From CAZOVB01 sp964583095 (GTDB lineage: Bacteria; Planctomycetota; Phycisphaerae; SM23-33): 48,304 bases of DNA. The position numbers and the translations under genes are program-made. Location: contig CAZOVB010000029.1 of assembly GCA_964583095.1 (NCBI GenBank), positions 1 through 48,304 on the forward strand, read 5' to 3'. Below, piece by piece: positions 23,301 through 31,098 of the stretch. The notes below the pieces were generated by a model. That model saw only the letters and a list, made by a program, of their open reading frames with translations. It was not told the origin of the DNA and did no database searches. Numbering within the stretch: position 1 is the first letter of the stretch; every line of letters begins with the position of its first letter.

Positions 23301-23307
23301 ACGACCT

Positions 23308-24042
23308 CTACAGGTTGCCGGAGTTGACCACGATTGTCTCGCCGAACAGGGCCCGGGAGGCATCCGAAGCCAGGAACATCGCCACGTCCGCGACCTCTTC
23401 CGGCAGCGAAAAACGCCCCAGTGGCAAGTTCGGCGCATCCTTGGGCTCCCCGTCGGAACATCCCATCATCCGCGTGGCCACCGGGCCGGGAGCCACCGCA
23501 TTGACGCGCACCTTATCCTTGGCCAGGTGCTTGGCCAGGCCCTGCGTGTAGCCGACCACGCCCCATTTGCTGATGCAGTAAGCGTTGGGCGCCGCCCGAA
23601 GCCCGGCATCCGAAGCCAGGTTCACAATCACACCCCCGCCGGAATCCTTCATCATCTCGCCGGCTGCCTCTGAGAGGAAGTAGAGCCCCTTGAGGTTGGC
23701 GTCCATGATGTAGTCCCAGGCGTTTTCCGGGCTCGGGTCCGGGTGGTCTTCGGGTAGACGAACGACGCCGGCGTTGTTGATCAGAATGTCCAGGCCTCCA
23801 AGGGCGTCGCGGGCGCGGCTGAGCTGGGAGGGGATCGCCGGAAAATCGGTCAGATCCCAAGCCAGCACGACGACCTTCCGGCCTGTATCGGCAAGATCTT
23901 CGCTGACGTCCTGAAGGGAAGTCTCCCCGCGGGCTGTGAGAACCATCTGGGCCCCTTCGCGGGCAAAGAGGTTGGCGATCGCCCGCCCGATTCCCCTTGA
24001 AGCCCCTGTAATCAGCACCTTGCGTCCGTCGAGGCAACCCAT
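23308..24042 (-). CDS. Short-chain dehydrogenase/reductase
   Basis: This 244-residue Rossmann-fold oxidoreductase has the cofactor motif TGASRGIG, the structural NNAG, and the catalytic Tyr and Lys of YCISK. The catalytic Ser lies in NLASDAG. The C-terminal region APGPVATRM and ASDASRALFGETIVVNSG is typical of classical SDRs. It starts two bases after the stop of the epimerase-like gene with AGGAGC upstream, so the two are co-translated. The substrate cannot be read from sequence; the sulfatase and hydrolase neighbours suggest a sugar or sugar acid. Confidence 0.9.
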   Translation of the reverse strand: MGCLDGRKVLITGASRGIGRAIANLFAREGAQMVLTARGETSLQDVSEDLADTGRKVVVLAWDLTDFPAIPSQLSRARDALGGLDILINNAGVVRLPEDHPDPSPENAWDYIMDANLKGLYFLSEAAGEMMKDSGGGVIVNLASDAGLRAAPNAYCISKWGVVGYTQGLAKHLAKDKVRVNAVAPGPVATRMMGCSDGEPKDAPNLPLGRFSLPEEVADVAMFLASDASRALFGETIVVNSGNL

Positions 24043-24044
24043 GT

Positions 24045-24908
24045 TCAGCTCCTGTCGCTCTGGATGTGAAAGTTGTACTGCGGATCGTAGCCGAGAACGC
24101 GACGAGCCTTTTCCACGCTGCAGTATTCCGGCGACGCAGGCAGGGACAGCTGGCCGGATTCGACCAGGGCCTTCGTTCCCGGCACGGCCTTTTCCAGGGC
24201 CGAGGCAGGATCCGACAGATACTCCTGGCGGTCGATCCGGCACAAGGCTGAATCAGCCGTGATGATGAACACTTCGTGGCGGATGTCCTCGGGAGCCTCC
24301 AGGGCCAGCGCGTGGGCCTTGGCGACATCCCGTACGTCGACGCCTCCGACGAGATAGAACGCCTCGCCGCTCTTATGGCGATCGGTGGGACCTACTCCCC
24401 CGGGGCGCAGCACGATCGTACTCATCCCGCGTGTTTGGCTGTAATAGCGACACATCGTCTCGCCGAGGATCTTCGTCAGGCCGTACATCTCCGCCGGCTC
24501 GCGATGGAAAGACTCGTCGATCGGCAATCGTGTCGCCGTGGGATTGTCATGCCCGGTGGCCCAGATCGAGGACGTGAAGACCACCCGGGCGACGTTCTCA
24601 CGGGCCGCCGCTTCCAGGACGTTCTTTGTCCCGACGACGTTGACCTCGAAGCCCACGTCATCACCGGCCTGCTTCCAGGCCTGGCCATGCAGGGCAGCGA
24701 CATGACAGATGGCATCCTTGCCCTGGGCAACCTGGCCGAGGGCATCGGCGTCCCGCAGGTCCCCCTGCACAAACTCGTTGCCGTCCTGCGGATCGCGCGT
24801 ATCGAAATGGGTAACGCTCCAGCCCCGCTCGGTCAGCAGGGGGGTGAGGTATTTTCCAACCAGTCCGCTTCCTCCGGTGAGGAGCACGTGCTTCTTGCTC
24901 TGGGTCAT
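24045..24908 (-). CDS. NAD-dependent epimerase/dehydratase family protein
   Basis: This 287-residue extended SDR has TGGSGLVGKYL for the nucleotide, the TSSIWATG serine region and the YGLTK catalytic pair. The overall pattern (DLRDADAL, VNVVGTKNVLEAA, CRYYSQTRG) resembles sugar-nucleotide epimerases and uronate dehydrogenases; I cannot decide between them. It overlaps nothing but is immediately followed by the SDR and sits 177 bases downstream of the sulfatase on the same strand. Confidence 0.85.
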   Translation of the reverse strand: MTQSKKHVLLTGGSGLVGKYLTPLLTERGWSVTHFDTRDPQDGNEFVQGDLRDADALGQVAQGKDAICHVAALHGQAWKQAGDDVGFEVNVVGTKNVLEAAARENVARVVFTSSIWATGHDNPTATRLPIDESFHREPAEMYGLTKILGETMCRYYSQTRGMSTIVLRPGGVGPTDRHKSGEAFYLVGGVDVRDVAKAHALALEAPEDIRHEVFIITADSALCRIDRQEYLSDPASALEKAVPGTKALVESGQLSLPASPEYCSVEKARRVLGYDPQYNFHIQSDRS

Positions 24909-25085
24909 CTTTCCGCTGTGCCTTTCCGTCTGCTGGTGAACGCGAAATAAAAAGGTTATCCGGACTCGCGCGGCTTGGCAATGGCCTTGCGACAATTCGC
25001 GATGGCCCAGCCGCGGAGATCCGCCCGCCCTGGGGGCTGCCTGTTGTGCTTCTGCGACCGCAGGGCCTCGATGCAGCGGGGCGTC

Positions 25086-26510
25086 TCAGATCTGCCCGGC
25101 GATGTCGAACCTCTCGGGGGAAACGATGGGAGGCGTGGGAATGGCCAGGCGATCCTTCTCGACATCCTGGAACCAGTTTTCCAGCTCCGTGATCATCTTC
25201 GAGACGCGATCCGGATGTTGGGAGGCCAGGTCGCAGGTCTCCTGGGGGTCCCAGGCGAGGTTGAAAAGCTGGGTCGCTGCCGGCTGTTCCAGTTGCGGGT
25301 CGGGGACATGGTGGTCCGGCCAGGCGTCTCGGAATTCATCCGGGTGCTTTTCCATGTAACAGTGCATGCGCAGGTCGGGCATGTGCCACTTCAAGGCTGT
25401 GGGCGTCGAGGGCCGGACCAGCTTCCACTGGTCTTCTCGAACCGCGGCGTTGTGGGTGGGGACCGGGCGCGTTCGTGTGAACTGCCAGAAGCGTCGGCTG
25501 ATCTCCAGGGGCCCTCGCTGCTGGAGGACGGGAAGCAGGTTCTGGCCGTCCAGGGCCAGGCCCAGGTTGTCGGCGATGCCGCAGGCGGCGCAGAGCGTGG
25601 GCAACCAGTCGGCGAAGTGCGTCATGGCATGTTCGGCCCGGCCTGGCTGGATTCCCGCCGGCCAGCGGATGGCCAGGGGCACGCGAATACCGCCCTCGTA
25701 GACCAGTTCTTTGTGGCCTCGCAGCCCGAGGTTGTACCGCTGGACTGCATTGGGTCCGCCGGGCCCGCAGAACTGCGGACCGTTGTCGCTGGTGAACAGG
25801 ACGATCGTATCTTCCGCCAGTCCAAGCTCGTCGATGCATTCCAGGACTCGCCCGACGCCGGAATCGAGGCATTCGATCATCGCGTAGAGCGTGGCCAGCC
25901 TCTCATCGAGCCCGCGAGAGAGAAACTTGTCGATCGCAGCCTGGGGCGCGTGCAGCGGCTGGTGGGGGGCGAAATGCGTCACGCACAGCAGGAACGGCTC
26001 GTCGCGATGGCGACGCAGAAAGTCCACCGCGCCGTCGGTGATCTGGTCTGTAAGGTACTTGCCCTCGTGCTCGACGAATCGGCCATTGACGTTCCAGGTG
26101 TAGTCCCAGTAGTCGAAGGACGGGTCGAAGATGGCCGCTTCGTCAAAGCCCCGCTGGTGGGGCATGCAGCCTGCAAAGCCGGCTCCCAGGTGCCACTTGC
26201 CAAACAGTCCCGTGGCGTAGCCGGCCTGTTTGAAACAGTCGCCCAGCGTCGCCTCGGCGGGGTTGAGCCGCACATGCCCCGCGCAGGCCAGGGTGTCGAT
26301 CACCCCGGTCCGGTGAGGGTATCTGCCCGTCATCAGGGCCGCCCGGGCCGGGGCGCAAAGCGACGAGCCCGAATAGCTCTGGCTCAGGTGGAGCCCCTCC
26401 CGAAAGAGCCGGTCGATGCCTGGCGTATCGGTCAGGCCGTGGTTGAAGAAGCTCAGGTCGCCCGAGCCCAGGTCGTCGGCGACGATCATTATTACGTTGG
26501 GTCTTTTCAT
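25086..26510 (-). CDS. Type I (formylglycine) sulfatase lacking a signal peptide
   Basis: This 474-residue arylsulfatase-like enzyme has Cys52 in SSLCAPARAALMTGRYPHRTG, the CxPxR signature converted to formylglycine. The metal-binding ADDLGSGD (11-18), GKWHLG, the His of THFAPHQPLH and the SDNGPQFCGPGG block are all present. An in-frame TAA lies only five codons before ATG 26510, so the N terminus cannot be extended and there is no signal peptide. Most sulfatases of polysaccharide-degrading planctomycetes are exported; this one looks cytoplasmic. It follows the GH95-like gene by 51 bases. The substrate is probably a sulfated glycan fragment (inference). Confidence 0.93.
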   Translation of the reverse strand: MKRPNVIMIVADDLGSGDLSFFNHGLTDTPGIDRLFREGLHLSQSYSGSSLCAPARAALMTGRYPHRTGVIDTLACAGHVRLNPAEATLGDCFKQAGYATGLFGKWHLGAGFAGCMPHQRGFDEAAIFDPSFDYWDYTWNVNGRFVEHEGKYLTDQITDGAVDFLRRHRDEPFLLCVTHFAPHQPLHAPQAAIDKFLSRGLDERLATLYAMIECLDSGVGRVLECIDELGLAEDTIVLFTSDNGPQFCGPGGPNAVQRYNLGLRGHKELVYEGGIRVPLAIRWPAGIQPGRAEHAMTHFADWLPTLCAACGIADNLGLALDGQNLLPVLQQRGPLEISRRFWQFTRTRPVPTHNAAVREDQWKLVRPSTPTALKWHMPDLRMHCYMEKHPDEFRDAWPDHHVPDPQLEQPAATQLFNLAWDPQETCDLASQHPDRVSKMITELENWFQDVEKDRLAIPTPPIVSPERFDIAGQI

Positions 26511-26561
26511 GGTCCTGCGATTTTACCGGGCGAGAGGGCGATCCGAAAGCGCCGGCCCGGG

Positions 26562-28862
26562 CTATCGGTTTTCCTGTCGGAACGCGCGGCTCTTCGAGCC
26601 CCACCAATGACCGGCAGCTTCGGCCTGCTCCACCGGCCGGATCGTCGGATCCTCCGGCTGCTGTCCGCGGGGGAAGAGCAGGGCGGTTTGACCCTTTTCC
26701 AGCCAGAGGCGGTATTCTCCCTCCGAAAGCTCTGTAAGCTTCCCGCCATGGGCAACGACCGGGCCCTTGATACCCGTGCGGAGCTTGCACGGTTCACCGG
26801 CTTGGGAGGTGATGCGGATGAACCTGACCTCTCCGTCCTTGCGGACAGCGTCGATCAGAAACGCCCCCGGCGCTCGCAGGTCGCGTATGCTCACATCGGA
26901 CCAACTCGAAGGCACGGCCGTGAGGATGTGAATGGTCTCGTTGCGGTACTGGATCAGGAAATCCTGGACGGTCTTGAAAGCGACCCCGTGCGTACCTCCC
27001 AGTGGGCTGCGTTCTCTGCTGAGGCCATTGGGCCAGGTCTGGTATTTCAAGTAGCGGTGGAGGAAGGTCAGTCCCTTGTCGGGTTGGTCGGCCAGAGCGT
27101 ACCAGGCCCCCGCAGCGGCCATGGGGTTAGGGGCCAGGCCTCCCCATCCCTGCTCTTGCATGGCCCCGCCGACGTACCAGTCCAGGCTTCGCCGGATCAG
27201 ATCCCGGTCTTCGGGGTTGCTCCAGTTGACCAGTTGCAGCGGGTAGAAGGCGATCATCGTCGAATACTGTCGCCGGTATTGCCCGTCGTGTTGGGTATAG
27301 GAGAAAGTCACGCCGCTGCCCTTCATGAAGCCATGCTCGTCCTGGGGGTAGTCGACGAGATTCTCCTGGATGTCCTGCCACTGCTGAGCCAGCGGATCGT
27401 CCAGGTCCAGCCGCTCGTTGGCCCAGAGAAGCCTGCCAAGGGCCCATTTCAGCCAGCCCAGGTCGTAATTGCAGTTCGGAGCCGGGCCGTACTCCGGACA
27501 GGTCGTCCTGCGCAGGTGCCACTTGCCCTCACGCTTGAAAAGCACATCGTGGCGGTAGTAGTTGACCGCGCCTCTCAAAAGGTCGAACAGGTGCTCGCGA
27601 AGCAGATCGTCGTCTCTTGTATGGTCGTAGACCTGCCATGCCTGGTGCAGGGCGCGCAGGAAATTCCCCGGTTCGTACCAGGGCTGCTTGACGTCGGATC
27701 GACAGTTCCAACTGCTCACGTGTCCGATGGCGTAGGAGTCGTCGGCAAACTCACCGGTATTCAGAGCCAGGTTCTTCTTGTTGCGGATCAACATATTCAC
27801 CAGGCTCATGGCCAGGTCGCTTCGGTTGCCTGCCGCCAGCCCGTAGTAGCACTCCTGGATGTTCCGGTTCCACCAGACCGCAGGCCAGGGGAACAGGTCC
27901 GGTTCGGGCCAGGGCCCAAGAAGGTCCATGGGCAGGCGGTCGCCACGTGTGGCCGAGGCGCTGATGTACAGGGCCAGCCAGTAGTAGTTCTCCACCAGTG
28001 GATCGCTCAGCGATACCATCGCCTTGGGATACCAGTCGTGCCACCATTTCCGATGGGATTGCAGCAGTTGAGCGAAGGGCTCTTCGATGGCTTCTTGGAC
28101 GGCCTGGACCGCTTCCGTTCTGGCTTCGGTCCCTACCCAACTGTTGCCGATGCTCGCGTAGAGTCGCCGGGTTCCGTCGTCGGCGACGACGGTCTTCCAG
28201 GCGACCGCGTATTCGCCCCCGGCGAGCATGGGTTGAACGCTGACGGCGATGCCGTCGATTTCCATCCGCCTGGCCGGGGGATTGGGTTTGTAGTCCTCGG
28301 GGGTGAACTTCTTGACGCCGGACTCGGCCGGCTCGAAACGAAAACTCGCCTTGTTGTCCGCATCGCCCTTCCACTCCACGACCAGAACAGGTTGGGTAGC
28401 GTGCATGAAACTCCGCCACCGGACTGACCCCTGCCTTGTTGCGAATTCTCCCTTGGCCTCGGCATTCCAAAGTGCCAGCCGGGACGTTCCGTCTTCGACC
28501 TGTCCCGGGATGTCCCAGACAAAATGCCCGATGGGCAGCCGGGGGCGCATCCACAAGACTTCCTTCTCGCCCTGGGTGGGATTGCCCCTGTGGTCGGTCA
28601 CGTCCTTCCGGCCCAAGACCCACCGAACTTCTCCGCTTCGATCGTCGCGGTAGATTGTGGCGCCGAGCCGCCCGTTGCCCAGCAGAAATGCGTCGTTCCA
28701 ACGCTCGGGAAAGGGACGATTCCAGACCACGTCCTGGCGGGCCAGAAAGTCGGACCATATTGCGACACCTTCTGCCGCCCCCCCGGCATAGCAGGGGGAG
28801 ACAGCCTTGGCCAGGAACACCAGGAGCAGAAGCAGAATCGAACAGGCAGGCAGGAGCTTCAT
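26562..28862 (-). CDS. Secreted GH95-like glycoside hydrolase
   Basis: This 766-residue protein has a signal peptide of about 26 residues (hydrophobic core ILLLLLVFLAKAV). The N-terminal WNDAFLLGNGRLGATIYRD is characteristic of GH95 and related (alpha/alpha)6-barrel hydrolases. The barrel contains PWPAVWWNRNIQECYYGL, and the C-terminal FLIQYRNETIHILTAVPSSW then LRAPGAFLIDAVRKDGEV matches the GH95 C-terminal beta domain. GH95 enzymes act on alpha-L-fucosides or alpha-L-galactosides; the central region is divergent, so the substrate is uncertain. Another family of the same fold is possible. It leads the sulfatase, epimerase and SDR genes. Confidence 0.75.
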   Translation of the reverse strand: MKLLPACSILLLLLVFLAKAVSPCYAGGAAEGVAIWSDFLARQDVVWNRPFPERWNDAFLLGNGRLGATIYRDDRSGEVRWVLGRKDVTDHRGNPTQGEKEVLWMRPRLPIGHFVWDIPGQVEDGTSRLALWNAEAKGEFATRQGSVRWRSFMHATQPVLVVEWKGDADNKASFRFEPAESGVKKFTPEDYKPNPPARRMEIDGIAVSVQPMLAGGEYAVAWKTVVADDGTRRLYASIGNSWVGTEARTEAVQAVQEAIEEPFAQLLQSHRKWWHDWYPKAMVSLSDPLVENYYWLALYISASATRGDRLPMDLLGPWPEPDLFPWPAVWWNRNIQECYYGLAAGNRSDLAMSLVNMLIRNKKNLALNTGEFADDSYAIGHVSSWNCRSDVKQPWYEPGNFLRALHQAWQVYDHTRDDDLLREHLFDLLRGAVNYYRHDVLFKREGKWHLRRTTCPEYGPAPNCNYDLGWLKWALGRLLWANERLDLDDPLAQQWQDIQENLVDYPQDEHGFMKGSGVTFSYTQHDGQYRRQYSTMIAFYPLQLVNWSNPEDRDLIRRSLDWYVGGAMQEQGWGGLAPNPMAAAGAWYALADQPDKGLTFLHRYLKYQTWPNGLSRERSPLGGTHGVAFKTVQDFLIQYRNETIHILTAVPSSWSDVSIRDLRAPGAFLIDAVRKDGEVRFIRITSQAGEPCKLRTGIKGPVVAHGGKLTELSEGEYRLWLEKGQTALLFPRGQQPEDPTIRPVEQAEAAGHWWGSKSRAFRQENR

Positions 28863-28905
28863 CTTGTATAACCTTTGTGTAACAGTGAGAATGCAGGTAG
28901 AAATT

Positions 28906-28938
28906 CCCCCCAGGCCCGCTCGCGGCAAGCCAGGGGGG
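28906..28938 (-). terminator. Hairpin after the first PEP-CTERM gene
   Basis: CCCCCC (28906-28911) pairs with GGGGGG (28933-28938), extended inward by GGC/GCC after one mismatch. On the minus strand it is followed by AATTTCT. It may partly stop transcription from the PEP-CTERM gene before the GH95-like gene. Confidence 0.4.
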
Positions 28939-28965
28939 AGGAGGATTTACAGCAACCGAAAGAGT

Positions 28966-29697
28966 CTAGCGGCGTCGGCGACGCAGAGCCACCAGGCCGC
29001 CCAGGCCCAGCAGGCTCATTGTGGCCGGCTCGGGAACGACGAGCGAAACATTGTCGATCCCGAAGACTTCGCTACCGAACCCGTCGTCACGGTCGCCGGT
29101 GACAAAGCCCTTGGCGTCAAAGTAGATGAGGATCCGGTCGTAGCCGGTCTCTCCCAGGTCGATGCTCTGGGAGAACGGGTTCCAGGTTCCATCGCCGCCG
29201 ACGACATTCAGCGACGTCAGGGCAAGCAGCTCGTCGCCGTTGGAAACGTCCGCGTCTCCGTCGTCATCGGGCAGGATCGGATCATTCAGGCCGTTGCCCA
29301 TCTTGATGGTGAAGCTCTCACCGGCCTGGAAGCCGTAGATGCCGACCTGGGCCTGGACCTCGGGGCCGTCATTGACGTCGTCCATGCTTGTCCAGTCGAA
29401 CGAAAAGTTCTGGATACCCGTGGTTGTGTTGCCGTCACCGATGATCTGGACCAGGGCCCGGACGTTCGAGTCGTTGTCCCAGACCTGGGCGAACGGATCC
29501 GCAGCGGTCTCATCTACGTAGAAGCCGTAATTCCCGGCCTGCTGGTTGTACCAGAGCCCGTCGGCTGCGCCCGCGCTGATGTTGTTGGCGTCGGTCAGAA
29601 CGTTCTCTCCGTCAAAGCCTCCGTTGGTGACAATCTCCGCCTGTGCAGCGCTGATGGCCAGGGCGAGGATCGCCATGCTGATCCAAAGTTTCCTCAT
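28966..29697 (-). CDS. PEP-CTERM sorted exported protein
   Basis: This 243-residue protein has an N-terminal signal peptide (cleavage near AAQA, residue 20) and a C-terminal PEP-CTERM tail: VPEPATMSLLGLGGLVAL followed by a run of five arginines. This tail directs processing by an exosortase, which is not in the window. The mature part is acidic, beta-rich and without an enzyme motif (TNGGFDGE start, many Asp/Gly turns), like other 'choice-of-anchor' surface proteins. AAGGAG precedes the start. It is divergent from the LacI/AraC hybrid regulator and heads the hydrolase/sulfatase run. Confidence 0.9.
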   Translation of the reverse strand: MRKLWISMAILALAISAAQAEIVTNGGFDGENVLTDANNISAGAADGLWYNQQAGNYGFYVDETAADPFAQVWDNDSNVRALVQIIGDGNTTTGIQNFSFDWTSMDDVNDGPEVQAQVGIYGFQAGESFTIKMGNGLNDPILPDDDGDADVSNGDELLALTSLNVVGGDGTWNPFSQSIDLGETGYDRILIYFDAKGFVTGDRDDGFGSEVFGIDNVSLVVPEPATMSLLGLGGLVALRRRRR

Positions 29698-29733
29698 TTT
29701 TGATCTCCTTCAAGTTGATCGAAAGGAATGCAT

Positions 29734-29752
29734 TTCGCGGAACATCCGCGAA
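29734..29752. promoter_or_regulatory. 19-base palindrome, candidate operator
   Basis: TTCGCGGAACATCCGCGAA has perfect 8-base arms around three central bases. It lies 36 bases upstream of the PEP-CTERM start and 59 bases upstream of the regulator start, the normal place for the binding site of an autoregulated regulator. Confidence 0.5.
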
Positions 29753-29782
29753 CTCATGTCCACCAATGTAGGGCAAAAGGGC

Positions 29783-29819
29783 TTGACATGTGCGCGTAGG
29801 TGCGAACAATATGTACATA
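29783..29819 (+). promoter_or_regulatory. Consensus -35 box and palindrome overlapping the regulator start
   Basis: A perfect TTGACA at 29783-29788 lies only 22 bases before ATG 29811. With a 17-18 base spacer the -10 region falls at ACAATAT (29806-29812), so transcription would begin around 29818-29820, at the second possible ATG (29820). TATGTACATA (29810-29819) is a perfect 10-base palindrome over the first start codon. A nearly leaderless transcript starting at ATG 29820 is possible. Confidence 0.35.
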
Positions 29820-31019
29820 ATGGCGCAATCCTGCGAGAAAACTTCTGCATCTTCAGCCCGGCAAGGGCATCCCAGAAGACGCCGCGTCCTCCTGGCCATT
29901 CCGGAACTGCCCGGCCACGCACGGGAGATGACCCTGGGCGTAATCGACTACGCCCAGGAGCATGGCCGGTGGGAGATCCTGGATACGCGCAGGACCGGCA
30001 CGAGCTTGGCCGGCATCCAGCACTATGCTTCGAGGGTTGACGGGGTGCTTTTTGGCCTGGCGGGCGTGGAAGATCCGCGTCTGAAATACCTGGCCTCTCA
30101 GGGCACGCCCACGGTTCGGCTGGGTGGGCCCGAGCCTTCCTTGGTTCCAGTGGTCTGCCCGGATACCGACGCCATCGGGCGACTGGCCTGCGAGCACTTC
30201 CTGGAGATGGGATTGGAGTACCTGGGAGCCTGTGGAAACCGGCGCGTGCCTCACGTTCGCGATCGAATCGAGGCCTACCAGAAAGCGCTTACCCAAAAGG
30301 GCTACACCTGCCTGAAAGACGAGACCGACCACCTGGTTTCCGGCAGCCTCGACTGGCTGGAACGCATTGCCGAGCTCAAGGAATGGCTGCTCCAATTGCC
30401 CAAGCCGGTGGGGATCTACGCCCCGGATCTGACCGAAGCCCGCGATCTGGCCACCGCCTGCTACGAACTGAACCTGGACGTCCCCGAGGAAGTGAGCCTT
30501 CTGGGCACCGGCAACGACGAGCGTTGCCTGCTGACGAGTCCGAACCTCTCGACCGTTGACTTCGGGTCACGGCGGATCGGGCGTCGGGCGGCCGAGTTGC
30601 TTGAATCCCTCATAGAGGGTCAGGCACCCCCGTCCGGGCCGGTTCTTGTACAACCCACCGGCGTGGTTTCCCGCCAGAGCACCGACGCCCTGGCGATCCA
30701 ACATCCGGAGGTCGTCCGGGCCGTGCGATGGATTCGCGAGAATATCGAGTACGGCCCCGACGTGGCCGAGGTCACCGAACAGACCCGGGTGAGCCGGCGA
30801 ACGCTCGAGTTGCACTTCAAGAAGGCCCTGGGGCGAACAATCGGCCAGGAGATTCGACGATGCCGGGTGGAGCGGGCCAGGTTCCTGTTACGTCGGACGC
30901 AGTTGCCCATGATCGACGTGGCTGTGCGCAGCGGCTTCTCCTCGCGGTCCCACATGAACCAGGAACTTCGCCGGGCGATCGAGATGAGCCCGAAGGAGTA
31001 TCGACGGTCCATGAGGTAA
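29811..31019 (+). CDS. LacI/AraC hybrid transcriptional regulator (XylR-like)
   Basis: This protein of about 402 residues has a sugar-binding LacI/periplasmic-binding-like domain (about 25-290; RRRVLLAIPELPGHAREM, GVLFGLAGVEDPRL, VSLLGTGNDERC). A C-terminal AraC-type double HTH follows (about 300-400), with VSRRTLELHFKKALGRTIGQEI and VAVRSGFSSRSHMNQEL ending SPKEYRRS. This is the XylR architecture common in planctomycete sugar operons. ATG 29811 and ATG 29820 are both possible; no good Shine-Dalgarno precedes either. It likely controls the divergent PEP-CTERM/hydrolase/sulfatase genes and the GH28-like gene behind it. Confidence 0.92.
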   Translation: MYIMAQSCEKTSASSARQGHPRRRRVLLAIPELPGHAREMTLGVIDYAQEHGRWEILDTRRTGTSLAGIQHYASRVDGVLFGLAGVEDPRLKYLASQGTPTVRLGGPEPSLVPVVCPDTDAIGRLACEHFLEMGLEYLGACGNRRVPHVRDRIEAYQKALTQKGYTCLKDETDHLVSGSLDWLERIAELKEWLLQLPKPVGIYAPDLTEARDLATACYELNLDVPEEVSLLGTGNDERCLLTSPNLSTVDFGSRRIGRRAAELLESLIEGQAPPSGPVLVQPTGVVSRQSTDALAIQHPEVVRAVRWIRENIEYGPDVAEVTEQTRVSRRTLELHFKKALGRTIGQEIRRCRVERARFLLRRTQLPMIDVAVRSGFSSRSHMNQELRRAIEMSPKEYRRSMR

Positions 31020-31098
31020 TCTCCGGGACTGGGGGCGTGAATCCGCTTGCCGCTTTGGGGGTGAGCAGGTAGTCTGCCGGAGCAAAGGAGATTCCCAC

